Part shown: positions 26,114 through 34,935 of the stretch, one piece after another
How positions within the stretch are numbered: position 1 is the first letter of the stretch
Layout: every line of letters starts with the position of its first letter
Origin: Coriobacteriaceae bacterium
GTDB lineage: Bacteria; Actinomycetota; Coriobacteriia; Coriobacteriales; Coriobacteriaceae
Assembly (NCBI GenBank): GCA_902835305.1
Contig: CADFMD010000004.1
Location: 62,001-126,000, forward strand
Length of the DNA stretch: 64,000 nucleotides
Direction: 5' to 3'
Notes under the pieces: generated by a model
Seen by the model: the letters and a program-made list of their open reading frames with translations, nothing else
Database searches by the model: none
What the model was told of the DNA's origin: nothing
Position numbers and translations under genes: made by a program

Positions 26114-28476
26114 GGATTCTCAAGCTCTTTAAAAAACATGTCCTGGCGCTGCTCACGGCTATCGTACTTATCGTAATCAGTTGCAATGCCGACCTAGCGC
26201 TGCCTACGTATATGAGTGACATCGTCGATGTGGGCGTGCAGCAAGGCGGCATCGCCTCACCCGTGCCCGACACCATTCGCGCCGAATCGCTCGATGACCT
26301 CAAGCTCTTTATGGGCGCCAAGGACGCCAAAGCTGTGGATGCCGTGTTTAGCAAGGCGGACAACAACGGCATTCGAACGTACAAGGGCACCGAGGAGGAG
26401 CGCGCCGACGGCGGCAAGATTGCCGACATCATGAGCCTGCCCGAGACCGTCGTCCTTTCGCTCAACCAGGGCATCGACGCCAGCTCCATGGGCGACATGA
26501 TGGGCGCGTCCAGCGAAAAAGACAACAGCGCCGCCCAGGCCATGCCCACCCCCGAGCAGATGGCGGCGATGACGCCCGAGCAGCTCGCCGAGATGCAGCA
26601 GAAGGCCGCAGCGGCACAGAACATGCAAAAGCAGATTGATGCCGACGGCGGCAAGATCACCATGAAGAGCCTGCGCCTGGGCGTTGAAGGCGGCCTGATC
26701 GATCAGGGCAAGCTCGTCGAGGGCGCCAACGACATGGCGGACAAGATGGGCTCCATGTCGGGCTCCATCGTGACCCAACGCGCCGTGAGCTATGTACAGG
26801 ACGAGTACAAGGCGCAGGGTATCGACCCCGCCGACGTGCAGAACGCCTACTTGGGCCGCATGGCGACCACGATGTTTGGTCTGTGCCTGGTGTCGCTCGT
26901 CGCCACCATCCTGACCGGCGCCGTGGCCTCACGCACCGCCTGTTCCATCGCACGCGACCTGCGCCGCGAGACCTTCAACAAGGTTATGCACTTCTCGCCG
27001 GCCGAGGTGGGCAAGTTTAGCCAGGCCTCGCTCATCACCCGCTGCACCAACGACATTCAGCAGATTCAGATGGCCGCAACCCTGTTTATCCGCATGTGCC
27101 TGATGGCCCCCGTCATGGGCATCGTCGCGGTCATGCGCGTCCTGGCCAACCACACCGGCCTGGAGTGGACCATCGCCGTGGCCATCATCGCGGTCTCGGC
27201 CGTCGTCGGCGTGCTCATGGGCCTTACCATGCCCAAGTTCAAAAAGATGCAGAGCTTTGTGGACCGCGTGAACCTCACCGCCCGCGAGCTGCTCGACGGT
27301 CTTATGCCCATCCGCTCGTTCAACCGCGAGGAGCATGAGCTCGAGCGTTTTGACAAGGCATCGCTCGATCTGATGACCACACAGCTCTACACCAACCGCG
27401 CCATGAGCTTTATGATGCCGCTCATGATGCTCGTTATGAACTGCATCACCGTGCTTATCGTCTGGTTTGGCGCGCAGGGCGTGTCCGACGGTGTGATGCA
27501 GGTCGGCAACATGATGGCGTTCATCTCCTACACCATGCAGATCGTCATGGCGTTTATGATCCTCACCATGGTTTCGGTCATCCTGCCCCGCGCCGAGGTC
27601 GCAGCCGAGCGCGTGGAAGAGGTCATCACCTGCCCCACCAGCATCAACGACCCTGCCTCGCCCAAACTGCCCGCGGCCAGCGCGCCGCGCGGTGAGCTCA
27701 CCTTCCGCGACGTGAGCTTCCAGTATCCCGATGCCCGCGCCGATGTCATCAGCGGCGTGAACTTCACCACGCATGCCGGTCAGATGCTCGGCATCATTGG
27801 CTCCACGGGCTCGGGCAAGTCCACGCTCGTGCAGCTGATTCCGCGCTTATACGACGTCACGGGCGGCAGCATTTCGCTCGACGGCATCGACGTGCGCGAC
27901 ATGACCCTTTCCGAGCTGCGCCGCCGCATTGGTTACATCCCGCAGCAGGGTCGCCTGTTCTCGGGCACCGTCGAGAGCAACCTCAAATTTGCCGGCGACA
28001 TGGTGAGCGATGATGACATGCGCCAAGCGGCACGCATCGCACAGGCCGAGGACTTTATCGCCGAGCGCGAGGGCGGCTACGACTCCCCCATCAGCCAGGG
28101 CGGCTCCAATGTCTCGGGCGGCCAGCGCCAGCGCCTGGCCATCGCCCGCGCGTTGGCCAAAAAGCCTGAGGTCGTGGTGTTCGATGACTCGTTTAGCGCC
28201 CTCGACTACAAGACCGACGCGCGCCTGCGCGAGGAGCTGGCCAAAAACGTCACCGACGCCGCACTCGTGGTCGTGGCCCAGCGCATCGCGACCATCATGC
28301 ACGCCGACCAGATCATCGTGCTCGACGACGGTCACGTAGTGGGCACCGGCACGCACGAGGAGCTGCTGCACGGCTGCCCGGCGTACCTGGAGATTGCACA
28401 GTCGCAGCTTTCCGCCGAGGAGCTGGGGCTTACCCAAGAAGAAATTGCAGCCGTCATGGAAGGAGGCGAGCGCTAA
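26110..28476 (+). CDS. ABC exporter half-transporter, degenerate catalytic site
   Basis: A 788-aa membrane-ATPase fusion. TM1 (about 11-30) is followed by an extracellular insert of roughly 210 residues, rich in Met, Gln and Ala (MAAMTPEQLAEMQQKAAAAQ), before TM2 (about 252-272) and the remaining helices. The ATPase has Walker A GSTGSGKST and signature VSGGQRQR, but Walker B is VVVFDDSFSALD (Asp for the catalytic Glu), and the switch His is Gln in VVVAQRIATI. This is the degenerate half of a heterodimeric exporter, the partner being encoded by the next gene. The start is GTG 26110, overlapping the MarR stop. The likely role is drug or peptide efflux; the substrate is unknown. Confidence 0.92.
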   Translation: MRILKLFKKHVLALLTAIVLIVISCNADLALPTYMSDIVDVGVQQGGIASPVPDTIRAESLDDLKLFMGAKDAKAVDAVFSKADNNGIRTYKGTEEERADGGKIADIMSLPETVVLSLNQGIDASSMGDMMGASSEKDNSAAQAMPTPEQMAAMTPEQLAEMQQKAAAAQNMQKQIDADGGKITMKSLRLGVEGGLIDQGKLVEGANDMADKMGSMSGSIVTQRAVSYVQDEYKAQGIDPADVQNAYLGRMATTMFGLCLVSLVATILTGAVASRTACSIARDLRRETFNKVMHFSPAEVGKFSQASLITRCTNDIQQIQMAATLFIRMCLMAPVMGIVAVMRVLANHTGLEWTIAVAIIAVSAVVGVLMGLTMPKFKKMQSFVDRVNLTARELLDGLMPIRSFNREEHELERFDKASLDLMTTQLYTNRAMSFMMPLMMLVMNCITVLIVWFGAQGVSDGVMQVGNMMAFISYTMQIVMAFMILTMVSVILPRAEVAAERVEEVITCPTSINDPASPKLPAASAPRGELTFRDVSFQYPDARADVISGVNFTTHAGQMLGIIGSTGSGKSTLVQLIPRLYDVTGGSISLDGIDVRDMTLSELRRRIGYIPQQGRLFSGTVESNLKFAGDMVSDDDMRQAARIAQAEDFIAEREGGYDSPISQGGSNVSGGQRQRLAIARALAKKPEVVVFDDSFSALDYKTDARLREELAKNVTDAALVVVAQRIATIMHADQIIVLDDGHVVGTGTHEELLHGCPAYLEIAQSQLSAEELGLTQEEIAAVMEGGER

Positions 28477-30332
28477 TGGCAGACGAGACCAAGACTCAGA
28501 TTCCCAAGCCCACCCGCCAGCGTGGTCCCATGGGCCGCATGGGTGGCATGCGCCGTGGCGAAAAGGCCAAGGACTTTAAGGGCACCATGAGGCAGCTGCT
28601 CGGCTATATCGGCCAGCACAAGATTGCCGTGTTTGCCGCCGTCGCCTTTGCCGTGTGCTCGGTCATCTTTAACATTGTGGGGCCCAAGGTGCTTGGCCAG
28701 GTTACGACTAAGCTGTTCGAGGGCTTGGTTGCCAAGGTCAACGGCACCGGCGATGTCGACTTTGCCTGGATCGCCAAGACGCTCGGCTTTTTGCTCTGTC
28801 TGTATCTGGCGAGCTCTGCCTGCAGCCTGATCCAAGGCTGGCTCATGACCGGCGTCACGCAAAAGATTTGTTATCGCATGCGCAAGGAGATCGCCGCCAA
28901 GATCGCTGTCGTGCCGATGAGCTACTTCAACGGCCACAGCAAGGGCGACGTGCTCAGCCGCATCACCAACGATGTCGACACGCTGGGTCAGTCACTCAAC
29001 CAGAGCGTGACGCAACTCATCACATCGGTGACGCAGATTATCGGCGTGCTCGTCATGATGCTGTCGATCAGTCTGCCGCTCACCGGCGTCACCGTGCTCA
29101 CGCTGCCGGCAGCCGCGATTATCCTGACCGTGATGATTCACTTCTCGCAGCCGTACTTCCGCGAGCAGCAGCAGGTCCTGGGCGCCGTCAACGGCATCAT
29201 CGAGGAGGACTTTGCCGGCCAGAACGTCATTCAGGTGTTCGACCGCGCCGAGGCCTCGATCGAGGAGTTCGACAAAGAGAACGACCGCCTCTTTATGAGC
29301 GGTTGGCGCTCTCAGTTCCTGTCGGGCCTGATGATGCCGCTTATGAGTCTGGTGGGCAACATGGGCTACGTGGGCGTCGTCGTGGTGGGCGCGCAGCTCG
29401 CGCTGACCGGCAATGCCACACCCGGCGACATCCAGAGCTTTATCCAGTACGTTCGCAACTTTACGCAACCCGTGCAGCAGCTGGGCAACGTGAGCAACAC
29501 GATGCAGTCGATGGCCGCCGCCACCGAGCGCGTCTTTGAGTTCCTGGCCGCGGCCGAGGAGGAGCAGAAGGCCGACGCGCAGATTCCCGAGAAGCGCCCC
29601 GGTCACGTGGAGTTCGACCACGTCAAGTTTGGCTACACGCCGGACAAGACCATCATCCACGACTTTAGCTGCGAGGCGCAGCCCGGTCAGACCATCGCCA
29701 TCGTCGGCCCCACCGGCGCTGGCAAGACCACGCTCATTAAGCTGCTGCAGCGCTTCTACGACGTGGACGGCGGTTCGCTGCGCGTCGAGGGCATCGACGT
29801 GCGCGACTGGGACCGCGCGGCACTGCGCGGCGAGTTTGCCATGGTGCTGCAGGATACCTGGCTGTTTAACGGCACCATTCGCGAGAACATTCGCTACGGA
29901 CGCCCCGATGCGAGCGATGCCGAAGTCGAAGCCGCCGCACGCGCCGCACGCTGCGACCACTTTATCCATACGCTCGCCGGTGGCTACGACTTTATGATCA
30001 ACGAGGAGGGCACTAACCTGTCGCAGGGTCAGCGCCAGCTCGTGACCATCGCCCGTGCCATTTTGGCCGACCGCCCGGCGCTGATTCTAGACGAGGCGAC
30101 TTCCAACGTGGACACCCGCACCGAGGAGCTCATCCAGCGCGCCATGGATGCGCTGATGCAGGGCCGCACGAGCTTTGTCATCGCGCATCGCCTGTCCACG
30201 ATCCGCAACGCCGACGTGATCTTGGTAATTCGCGACGGCGACATCGTCGAGAAGGGTACGCACGACGAGTTGCTCGCCCAGGGCGGCTTCTACGCCGACC
30301 TGTACAACTCGCAGTTCGACGAAGCGGCGTAA
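28476..30332 (+). CDS. ABC exporter half-transporter, canonical catalytic site
   Basis: A 618-aa partner of the preceding gene. The Arg/Gly/Met-rich N-terminus (PMGRMGGMRRGEKAK) precedes six transmembrane helices. The ATPase carries Walker A GPTGAGKTT, Walker B LILDEATSNVD with the catalytic Glu, and switch His in VIAHRLST, while the signature is altered to LSQGQRQL. This reciprocal pattern (intact Walker B/His here, intact signature in the partner) is the rule in heterodimeric exporters such as BmrCD or TM287/288. Its ATG overlaps the TAA of the preceding gene by one base (TAATG). An intrinsic terminator follows. Confidence 0.94.
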   Translation: MADETKTQIPKPTRQRGPMGRMGGMRRGEKAKDFKGTMRQLLGYIGQHKIAVFAAVAFAVCSVIFNIVGPKVLGQVTTKLFEGLVAKVNGTGDVDFAWIAKTLGFLLCLYLASSACSLIQGWLMTGVTQKICYRMRKEIAAKIAVVPMSYFNGHSKGDVLSRITNDVDTLGQSLNQSVTQLITSVTQIIGVLVMMLSISLPLTGVTVLTLPAAAIILTVMIHFSQPYFREQQQVLGAVNGIIEEDFAGQNVIQVFDRAEASIEEFDKENDRLFMSGWRSQFLSGLMMPLMSLVGNMGYVGVVVVGAQLALTGNATPGDIQSFIQYVRNFTQPVQQLGNVSNTMQSMAAATERVFEFLAAAEEEQKADAQIPEKRPGHVEFDHVKFGYTPDKTIIHDFSCEAQPGQTIAIVGPTGAGKTTLIKLLQRFYDVDGGSLRVEGIDVRDWDRAALRGEFAMVLQDTWLFNGTIRENIRYGRPDASDAEVEAAARAARCDHFIHTLAGGYDFMINEEGTNLSQGQRQLVTIARAILADRPALILDEATSNVDTRTEELIQRAMDALMQGRTSFVIAHRLSTIRNADVILVIRDGDIVEKGTHDELLAQGGFYADLYNSQFDEAA

Positions 30333-30363
30333 ATTCTGCCGCAGGGAACGAATAACGCCCGAG

Positions 30364-30400
30364 AACGGGGGCGCAGGACAGCCTGCGCCCCCGTTTTTTG
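30364..30400 (+). terminator. Terminator of the MarR-ABC operon
   Basis: AACGGGGGCGCAGG (30364-30377) pairs with CCTGCGCCCCCGTT (30382-30395), followed by six T. It lies 31 bases after the last stop codon. Confidence 0.93.
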
Positions 30401-30459
30401 TTCTGCGGCCCTCGAACCGCCTCCCCTGGGACCTGATTGACGCCCTCCCTCAAGGCCCC

Positions 30460-30688
30460 GTGGACAAAAAATGGCAAATATGAGTACTGTTACTTTTTTA
30501 GTAACATCCAAAACGACCCAAAACACCGCTCTTGTAGGTTGTATGCACCTCCACATTGCTCAATCAGCTCTGTATCAGGCTTATATGTACTAGCGTTAAT
30601 GAACATATTTACTTTATGTCCATTATTTTGTGGGAGCAATATGGCACTACAGCAGCAACAGTACTCATATTTGGCATTTTTTGCCCAC
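30460..30688. mobile_element. MITE-like element with 32-bp inverted repeats
   Basis: Terminal inverted repeats 30460-30491 and 30657-30688 match at 30 of 32 positions. The interior of 165 bases is more AT-rich than the flanks and contains no gene. The size and structure (229 bp, long inverted ends, no transposase) fit a non-autonomous miniature element. Clear target-site duplications were not found, so its mobility is inferred. Confidence 0.55.
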
Positions 30689-30779
30689 AGGGCTTGGAGA
30701 ACGCCCAACAATCTGGCAATACCAGCAAGCAAACCGCGTCCGCTGGCGCAAGGAGTTTCCCCAAGTGCCAGCACATAAG

Positions 30780-30861
30780 GAACGTCCCCAACTGCCAGGT
30801 TTGAAAGGTAGTCATTGGGGACGTTCTTAAACGACTAGTCAAACAACAAGAACGTCCCCAA
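30780..30861. repeat. GAACGTCCCCAA triple repeat
   Basis: GAACGTCCCCAA occurs at 30780-30791 and 30850-30861 in direct orientation and at 30815-30826 inverted. Alternative hairpins can therefore form between the inverted copy and either direct copy. The function is unknown. Confidence 0.6.
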
Positions 30862-30903
30862 CAACTACTTATAAACGGCAGACTATCCACTCTCATTCTG
30901 CGA

Positions 30904-30934
30904 GCACTCATTTAAGTCTGTCCCCAATGAGTGC
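30904..30934. repeat. CTGTCC-loop hairpin, copy D2
   Basis: GCACTCATT (30904-30912) pairs with AATGAGTGC (30926-30934); the loop has GTCTGTCCCC. It is the same over 31 bases as the element at the pflA stop, 10 kb away, but here it is not next to a stop codon. Confidence 0.7.
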
Positions 30935-30971
30935 CCTGGAGCAGGACAACTCCGCAGGTAGAGGACGGACA

Positions 30972-31115
30972 GCGAGCGCCGTCCAGAGCGTACAAGTTGG
31001 CATGAAAAAGGCAGGGCATTGACCTTCTGGTCATGCCTTGCCTTTTGAATGACAAATTGTCGCTCTGGGCGGCGCGCAGCGTCGAGCCGTTACGCGGGTT
31101 GGTAAACCCGCGTAA
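30972..31115 (-). other. Family B structured element (copy B1) with terminator, after the DAHP synthase gene
   Basis: Directly after the stop of the DAHP synthase gene (minus strand) is a hairpin GTTACGCGGG/CCCGCGTAAC (31088-31115). Then follows an outer stem (31061-31077 with 30972-30990) enclosing GACAATTTGTC, a long stem GGCATGACC/GGTCAATGCC capped by AGAA, and a CCAACTTG segment. The same layout with different stem bases occurs after aguA, lacC and lacB. Confidence 0.8.
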
Positions 31116-32147
31116 CTAAACACGCTCCGCGATCTCGTGGATCAGATAGTCGGTCTTTTCCCAGCCCAGGCACGGGTCGGTGATCGACTTGCCAAAGACG
31201 CCGCCGTCGACCGGCTGGTTGCCATCCTCCAGGTAGGACTCGATCATAAAGCCCTTGACCAGTTTGGAGATGGATTCGTTGCGGCGACAGCTGTCGAGCA
31301 CTTCCTTGCAGATGCGATACTGCTCCAGCGGGCGCTTGCCCGAGTTGTCATGGTTGCAGTCGATAACCGCCGCCGGGTTGGCGTAGCCGGCGTGCTCGGT
31401 ATAGCGCTCGGCAAGGCGCTCCAGGTGCTCGTAGTGGTAATTGGGGTAAGTGCGACCGTCGAGACCGATGTAGCCGCGCATGACGGCGTGCGCGAGCGGG
31501 TTGCCGTCGCACTCGACCTCCCAGTTGCGGAAGATAAAGCTCTGGTGCGCCTGGGCGGCGTAGATGGAGTTGAGCATGACGGTAGTGGAACCGGCTGTAG
31601 GATTTTTCATGCCCACCGGCACCGAAATGCCGCTCGACACCAGACGGTGCTCCTGGTTCTCGACCGAACGCGCACCCACGGCGACGTAGCTCAACAGGTC
31701 GACGAGGTACTGGTAGTTGGACGGGTAGAGCATCTCGTCGGCAGTGAAGAAGCCAGTCTCCTCGATGACGCGCAAGTGCATGTGGCGAATGGCCTTAACG
31801 CCTTCGAGCAGATCGTCGGGCGCCTCGGGATCGGGGTTGTGCAGCAGGCCCTTGTAACCGGTGCCCTTGGTGCGCGGCTTGTTGGTGTAGACGCGCGGGA
31901 TGATGATGAGCTTGTCCTTGACCTCCTCGGCGGTTTTGGCCAGGCGGTTCATGTACTCGAGGACCGAGTCCTCGCGGTCGGCAGAGCACGGTCCGATGAT
32001 GAGCACCTTGCGCGCGTCCTCGCCGGTAAAGACCTTGGCGACCTCGGCGTCGAATGCCTGCTTCTTAGCAGTAAGCTCAGCGGACAGCGGCATTTCCTCG
32101 CGGATCTCCATGGGGATCGGCAGCCTGCGTTTAAATTCCATGGCCAT
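31116..32147 (-). CDS. aroF: 3-deoxy-7-phosphoheptulonate synthase (class I DAHP synthase)
   Basis: Condenses phosphoenolpyruvate and erythrose 4-phosphate in the first step of aromatic amino-acid synthesis. LIIGPCSADREDSVLEYMNRL contains a metal-ligand Cys, KPRTKGTGYKGL binds phosphoenolpyruvate, and VGMKNPTAGSTTVMLNSI and IDCNHDNSGK are conserved. The 343 aa are of the AroF/G/H class; which inhibitor regulates it cannot be read off, and the aroF/G/H choice is a convention. ATG 32147 has GAGGAGG six bases upstream. It is monocistronic, with a family B element at its 3' end. Confidence 0.94.
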   Translation of the reverse strand: MAMEFKRRLPIPMEIREEMPLSAELTAKKQAFDAEVAKVFTGEDARKVLIIGPCSADREDSVLEYMNRLAKTAEEVKDKLIIIPRVYTNKPRTKGTGYKGLLHNPDPEAPDDLLEGVKAIRHMHLRVIEETGFFTADEMLYPSNYQYLVDLLSYVAVGARSVENQEHRLVSSGISVPVGMKNPTAGSTTVMLNSIYAAQAHQSFIFRNWEVECDGNPLAHAVMRGYIGLDGRTYPNYHYEHLERLAERYTEHAGYANPAAVIDCNHDNSGKRPLEQYRICKEVLDSCRRNESISKLVKGFMIESYLEDGNQPVDGGVFGKSITDPCLGWEKTDYLIHEIAERV

Positions 32148-32275
32148 GCGGGGCCTCCTCAATCAAAGAAGTCTAAGCTTGAATCGTCGAATGCTCGGCA
32201 TTATCCGCTGTCGCACGCTAAAGTGCAAGCACGACCAACCAAAAAGGGAATGGATAACGCGCGGGTCGCTTACCA

Positions 32276-32341
32276 CGAGAGTGGATAATCTCCCGTTTTT
32301 GGCCTAGGATCGCGCTGAAAGTGGGAGATTATCCACTCTCG
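32276..32341. repeat. Perfect 19-bp palindrome
   Basis: CGAGAGTGGATAATCTCCC (32276-32294) and its exact complement (32323-32341) enclose 28 bases. The ATCCACTCTC segment also occurs at 30888-30897. It lies between the divergent DAHP synthase and GNAT genes; the 32148-32487 gap holds nothing else recognisable. Confidence 0.7.
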
Positions 32342-32487
32342 TCGAGCAAGCGTCCGAAAATCCTCGCTCGTGGCCCCTTTTCCTCCGTCCCCGAGGGAAC
32401 GGGACTCGTCTGCCGAATGATTGATGCGGCGACGGCGCGCCCATGTCACACTCAGAGGTGGCCTGACCCACCTTGGAAGGAGCCTCC

Positions 32488-33138
32488 ATGAGCCTTGACA
32501 ACGTAACCCTGCGCGCCGCCACGCTCGACGACCTGGCTGGCATCGCCGCCATCTACAACCAGCTGTGGTGCAACACGCTGCGCAACCGCGGTGACGTCGA
32601 AGCTGCCGATTTCTGCGCGCGCTTTAACATCACCATGCAGCTACAGCGCTCACCTATCGCGCTTGTCGCCGAGGCCGAGGGCCGCATTATCGCCGCCTGC
32701 TGCATCGGCATCTTCGAGGACGGCAAGCCGCGTACCAATCCCACGTGGGTGCCCTGCTACGACGAGATGTTCGCCCAGGCAACCGAGATGGCAAAGACCG
32801 CCGACGCCAAGCTCGAGGGCTCGCTCTTTGGCGACAGCCGCGAGAAGGCCACGGCCGACCGCTTTGCCGCCACGGGCAATGAGTATGCCCAGGGCCAGCT
32901 CAACCTCATCATCATCGTGCCCGAGTGGCAGGGCAAAGGGCTCGGCCGCGCGCTCATCGACCTTGCCCGCGCCGAGCTCGCCCGGGCAGGCTGCACCAAG
33001 TTCTTCCTGATGAGCGACTGCAACTCTGACTGGCAGTTCTACGAGCACCTCAACATGAAGCGCATCCTAGAAGATCACAGCCAAGACACCGGCGACGGCT
33101 TTATCGTCTACATGTACGGAGGCGACACGCAGGATTAG
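32488..33138 (+). CDS. GNAT family N-acetyltransferase
   Basis: A 216-aa acetyl-CoA-dependent acyltransferase. TLRAATLDDLAGIAAIYNQLW is the typical N-terminus, and LIIIVPEWQGKGLGRALIDLARAEL contains the acetyl-CoA-binding Q/RxxGxG/A motif (QGKGLG). FYEHLNMKRILE is the C-terminal strand-loop usual in the fold. ATG 32488 has AAGGAG upstream. The substrate cannot be predicted; an 80-residue insertion between the N-terminal helices and the CoA site is longer than in minimal members. Confidence 0.9.
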   Translation: MSLDNVTLRAATLDDLAGIAAIYNQLWCNTLRNRGDVEAADFCARFNITMQLQRSPIALVAEAEGRIIAACCIGIFEDGKPRTNPTWVPCYDEMFAQATEMAKTADAKLEGSLFGDSREKATADRFAATGNEYAQGQLNLIIIVPEWQGKGLGRALIDLARAELARAGCTKFFLMSDCNSDWQFYEHLNMKRILEDHSQDTGDGFIVYMYGGDTQD

Positions 33139-33255
33139 CCTGTGTGCCGCCTCATGGGCTTTCTCCAAGACAGCCCAAACCGGTCAGCCATACCAAATAG
33201 AGACCTGCCAAAAAGGGACAGGTTTATTTTGGCAGGTTTTATCTGGGAAAACACC

Positions 33256-33296
33256 AAGGCCGCCGCGAGGGAACTACTTTCCCTCGCGGCGGCCTT
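33256..33296 (+). terminator. Terminator of the GNAT gene (inside the composite module)
   Basis: AAGGCCGCCGCGAGGG (33256-33271) pairs with CCCTCGCGGCGGCCTT (33281-33296), a 16-bp perfect stem with a short T run. It can work in both directions. Confidence 0.85.
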
Positions 33297-33460
33297 CTAA
33301 CAGCAAAAACCAAGTGAGTAGATTTTTTGCAGGAATCCGAGCACACGCCAAATCGCCACAGCGCTGACCTGCAGTTTTACCGAGCATTTGTCGCGATGTG
33401 CTCGGTAAATCCAAAAAAGTCTACTCACTTGCATCTGAGGCGCACCGGATCGGCAAAAAA

Positions 33461-33492
33461 CCGCCGCGAAAGGGATCCGGACCCTTCGCGGC
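33461..33492 (-). terminator. Terminator of the DUF4143 ATPase gene
   Basis: CCGCCGCGAAAGGG (33461-33474) pairs with CCCTTCGCGGC (33482-33492). On the minus strand it is followed by a T run (the AAAAAA at 33455-33460). Confidence 0.85.
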
Positions 33493-33514
33493 AGTTGTTA
33501 ATACGCCGAACTTG

Positions 33515-34684
33515 TTATCGCAAAAGCCAATCACGCGCCGAGACCACGCTACAGTCTTTCGACTCATACGTTGAATCCACGCGGGCCACAACATAGCGCG
33601 CATCTTTTGCAATGTCGATCTCATCGCATACAGCCTGTAAATGGCGGGCGTACTTATCGTGATACGTTCTGGATGATTTTATTTCGATAGCCTTGGGACT
33701 CCCTGAGTTTGTGCAGTCGAGCAAATCGATTTCTCGCTTGCCGTCGTCCCTATAGAAATACAACTCGGGATTCTCGCCCACGTTGAGATGGCTCTTCGCC
33801 GTTTCGGAAACGATGAGGTTTTCGAAAACTGCCCCCAGATAAGGGCTCTCCAAAAGTTGCTCCAGTGATCCAATTTTGAGCAAGTAGCAGAGCAGCCCCG
33901 TGTCGTAAAAATAAAGCTTGGGCGTTTTAGTCAAACGTTTCCTGGCATTTGCATAATAAGGCTGCAGTGAAAACGTCAGGTAGCTCTGCTCCAGGATAGA
34001 CAACCAGCTTTTAATGGTCGATACGTTCACACCCGTATCTCGAGAAAGCGAAGATATATTAATGAGAGCACCGGCGCTCTGGGCAATTATGGACAGTAAC
34101 TTATGAAACTCCGCTTTATTGCGCACGTCAAGCAAGCCCACAACATCGCGCTCAACATAGGTATCAATATAGCTGGGGAAATAAACCGAGGACGGCATTC
34201 CGGCGGAACGCAGGCGAGGGTATCCCCCTTCGAGCGCAAACAAATCCACTTCCAACTGCCCCTGCTGGCCCCTCTCCGCTTCTCGAAACGAAAATGGCAG
34301 CAATTTTAAGATCCCGACTCGCCCGGCAAGAGACTGGCCGATGCTTTTCATCATCAAAAAGTTTTGCGATCCCGTAAGGATGTATTGACCGGCATCTCCC
34401 CGCTCATCCGAAACAACCTGGATCATCGAGAACAAATCCGGGGCGTATTGCGCCTCATCGATGATGAGTCCGCCCTTTCGGTTGCGGATAAAACTCACCG
34501 GATCCTCCAAGGCCGCGCGCCTCGTTTGGGGGTCCTCAAGCGTGACATAGGAATAGTCGGGAAAGGCATGCCTAACCAGCGTAGACTTTCCGCTCTGCCT
34601 AGGCCCCGTCAACGACACAACAGGAAACCAACCCGCCATGCGAATGAGCAACTCATGCAAATCCCTGTTAATGTACTCGGCCAT
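33515..34684 (-). CDS. AAA+ ATPase with DUF4143 domain
   Basis: A 389-aa ATPase of the AAA_14/DUF4143 group. P-loop GPRQSGKST (27-35), Walker B GGLIIDEAQ (71-79) and sensor-like ILTGSQNFLM are followed by a winged-helix section (VNVSTIKSWLSILEQSYLTF) and the DUF4143 nuclease-like fold at the C-terminus, with FENLIVSE and the ELYFYRDDGKREIDLLD and AIEIKSS motifs typical of PD-(D/E)xK-like sites. ATG 34684 has AAGGGG upstream. Members are abundant in gut bacteria; their cellular role is not established. Four 23-bp tandem repeats lie immediately upstream, suggesting binding of a regulator or of the protein itself. Confidence 0.9.
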   Translation of the reverse strand: MAEYINRDLHELLIRMAGWFPVVSLTGPRQSGKSTLVRHAFPDYSYVTLEDPQTRRAALEDPVSFIRNRKGGLIIDEAQYAPDLFSMIQVVSDERGDAGQYILTGSQNFLMMKSIGQSLAGRVGILKLLPFSFREAERGQQGQLEVDLFALEGGYPRLRSAGMPSSVYFPSYIDTYVERDVVGLLDVRNKAEFHKLLSIIAQSAGALINISSLSRDTGVNVSTIKSWLSILEQSYLTFSLQPYYANARKRLTKTPKLYFYDTGLLCYLLKIGSLEQLLESPYLGAVFENLIVSETAKSHLNVGENPELYFYRDDGKREIDLLDCTNSGSPKAIEIKSSRTYHDKYARHLQAVCDEIDIAKDARYVVARVDSTYESKDCSVVSARDWLLR

Positions 34685-34710
34685 ATCAACGCCCCTTATA
34701 ACGCTGTTAC

Positions 34711-34799
34711 CATAATCGTATAGTATCATTTGCCATAATCTCGCAGTAGCGTTTTCCATAATCTTGTAGTAGTGTTTTCCACAATCTTATAGTAGCCCA
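34711..34799. repeat. 23-bp tandem repeats upstream of the DUF4143 gene
   Basis: Units start at 34711, 34734, 34757 and 34780 with a spacing of exactly 23 bases; the last is truncated. The consensus is CATAATCTTGTAGTAGTGTT plus TTC. The units differ at about a quarter of positions. They lie 27-115 bases before the ATPase start codon. They could be iteron-like binding sites; each unit contains a TATAGT/TGTAGT stretch that could resemble a -10 box. Confidence 0.8.
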
Positions 34800-34850
34800 G
34801 TTCAAAAACGTTATTTATAGAGCCGAAATCTCAGACCCTAAATAACAATA

Positions 34851-34885
34851 GCCACCACAATGGGAACTGTCCCCATTGCGGTGGC
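34851..34885 (-). terminator. CTGTCC-loop hairpin after the MATE gene (copy E1)
   Basis: GCCACCACAATGG (34851-34863) pairs with CCATTGCGGTGGC (34873-34885), loop GAACTGTCC. It lies 50 bases after the MATE stop. The related hairpin at 56041 has a similar stem and the same CTGTCC. Confidence 0.7.
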
Positions 34886-34935
34886 TTGCAGGCGAGTTGA
34901 CTTATTCGACTATCGCGGGCCGGCCGTGTCCGAGT

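Larger units (their letters stand above)
33203..33492. repeat. Composite intergenic module, copy 1
   Basis: Four parts in order: a family C hairpin (33203-33213 with 33227-33237, loop GGGACAGG); a terminator; a long palindrome with AAGTGAGTAG ends (33312-33430) containing CCGAGCACA/TGTGCTCGG; and a terminator facing the other way. The same four parts in the same order occur at 47169-47463, also between convergent genes. Confidence 0.8.

Noticed and set aside
30490..30911. Short open frames in the MITE-like and repeat region
   Set aside because: They run through inverted repeats on both strands, lack ribosome-binding sites and have no protein-like composition.
34711..34799. CRISPR array
   Set aside because: The units are contiguous 23-bp direct repeats with no spacers and no cas genes.
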